DNA of 64,000 bases from Carboxylicivirga sp964602515. Its GTDB lineage: Bacteria > Bacteroidota > Bacteroidia > Bacteroidales > Marinilabiliaceae. The translations under genes and the position numbers were made by a program. Under the pieces are notes generated by a model. That model saw nothing but the letters and a program-made list of their open reading frames with translations, was not told the origin of the DNA and searched no databases. Location of the stretch: NCBI GenBank assembly GCA_964602515.1, contig CAZRRJ010000004.1:186001-250000 (forward strand), written 5' to 3'. Positions 63,426 through 64,000 of the stretch are shown piece by piece (the stretch's first letter is position 1; each line of letters opens with the position of its first letter).

Positions 63426-64000
63426 ATGAACAGACTTAATCATTTAGTTGGAAAGTTTCTTATTTGGCGTGTAAAAAACATCAGTCAGAAGCATTTTATT
63501 CTATTACTTAGCTTGCTGGTAGGTACATTTAGTGGACTTGCAGCTGTTACTCTAAAAAATACCATTCACTTTACCCATTCATTATTAACCGAGAATTTTC
63601 ATCTTGAAAGTCGTAACTACTTATATCTTGCCTATCCGATGATAGGTATTCTTATTACTGTATTAATCATTAAGTATTTTGTAAAAGATAGTCTGGGACA
63701 TGGTGTCAGCAAAATACTGTATGCCATTTCTAAGAGAGGTGGACATATGAAAGCCCATAATAACTTCTCTTCTATATTAACAAGCACATTTACTATTGGT
63801 TTTGGTGGTTCAGTCGGAGCTGAAGCTCCCATTGTATTAACAGGTGCTTCTATTGGCTCATCGCTGGGGCGTTTATTCCGTATGAATAGTAAAACCATTA
63901 TTCTTTTGATGGGTTGCGGTGCTGCCGGTGCAATAGCGGGTATTTTTAAGGCTCCTATAGCAGGGCTGGTGTTTACGCTTGAGATTTTAATGCTTGACTT
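63426..64000 (+). CDS. CLC-family chloride channel/antiporter, partial at window end
   Basis: 192 residues so far, cut by the end of the window. It begins MNRLNHLVGKFLIWRVKNIS and reaches LVFTLEILMLD; the segment GSVGAEAPIVLTGASIGSSL carries the G-x-E-x-P selectivity motif (usual GREGP), and HGVSKILYAISKRGG matches the paralogue at 59077. The N-terminal half is clearly homologous to that gene, 4.3 kb upstream on the same strand. This copy has no frameshift in the part visible. Confidence 0.92.
   Translation, partial: MNRLNHLVGKFLIWRVKNISQKHFILLLSLLVGTFSGLAAVTLKNTIHFTHSLLTENFHLESRNYLYLAYPMIGILITVLIIKYFVKDSLGHGVSKILYAISKRGGHMKAHNNFSSILTSTFTIGFGGSVGAEAPIVLTGASIGSSLGRLFRMNSKTIILLMGCGAAGAIAGIFKAPIAGLVFTLEILMLD

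Noticed and set aside
1..64000. CRISPR array, prophage, integron, rRNA operon or tmRNA
   Set aside because: No regularly spaced repeats, phage structural genes, attC-type sites, rRNA or tmRNA sequence were seen on either strand.

Overview
The window looks like chromosome of a low-GC member of the Bacteroidota, probably a marine or sediment Bacteroidia (Marinilabiliales-like; the order is a guess). The signs are TonB-dependent receptors with a carboxypeptidase-regulatory N-domain, NigD-like and DUF3078 proteins, SPOR and PD40 proteins, lipoprotein and Tat leaders, and promoters of the Bacteroidota type (-7 box TAnnTTTG, often with TTG about 20 nt upstream) with little Shine-Dalgarno signal.

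Layout. 0.1-7.7 kb: GNAT acetyltransferase, DUF3795 protein, a broken small secreted-protein gene, an S9 peptidase, DUF3820, DUF3078 barrel, MscS channel, HAD phosphatase and TRIC channel. 8-14 kb: a three-gene minus-strand set (M23 peptidase, secreted TPR protein, Pif1-like helicase fused to TPRs). 14.1-15.2 kb: NigD-like lipoprotein and tRNA-Arg(ACG). 15.7-23 kb: two GH20 hexosaminidases and a heparinase II/III-type lyase, a glycosaminoglycan or amino-sugar glycan degradation set without SusC/D. 23-27.4 kb: gene-poor, decayed accessory DNA with two small unknown genes and a ruined ISAon1/ISL3-like transposon, ending at a tRNA Ser-Pro-Pro cluster. 28-32.3 kb: FloA, NfeD, ClpS and a TPR/PD40/SPOR protein. 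32.5-42.4 kb: bcp, recA, small secreted or membrane proteins, a metallophosphoesterase, a haem-type TonB receptor and a DEAD-box helicase with a long leader. 42.6-47.2 kb: DUF6599, a Tat-exported aldo/keto reductase with Fe-S clusters, a second S9 peptidase. 47.3-51.9 kb: a two-gene McrBC-like (type IV restriction-like) defence module. 51.9-53.4 kb: gene-free, G-rich in part, with repeats. 53.6-64 kb: hybrid histidine kinase, TonB receptor, a frameshifted CLC channel, tRNA-dihydrouridine synthase, a NUMOD4/HNH protein and the start of a second CLC channel.

The most interesting non-gene structure is a family of three about 150-bp nested-palindrome elements (MITE-like) at 34.1, 42.4 and 53.4 kb. 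One copy is split by a further insertion of about 320 bp. Other points are a 45-nt perfect palindrome, an orphan intrinsic terminator that may end a small RNA, and the structured leader of the DEAD-box gene. I did not find a clearly new multi-gene system. The best candidates for unusual biology are the McrBC-like pair with its repeat-bearing flank, the helicase-TPR operon and the MITE family.
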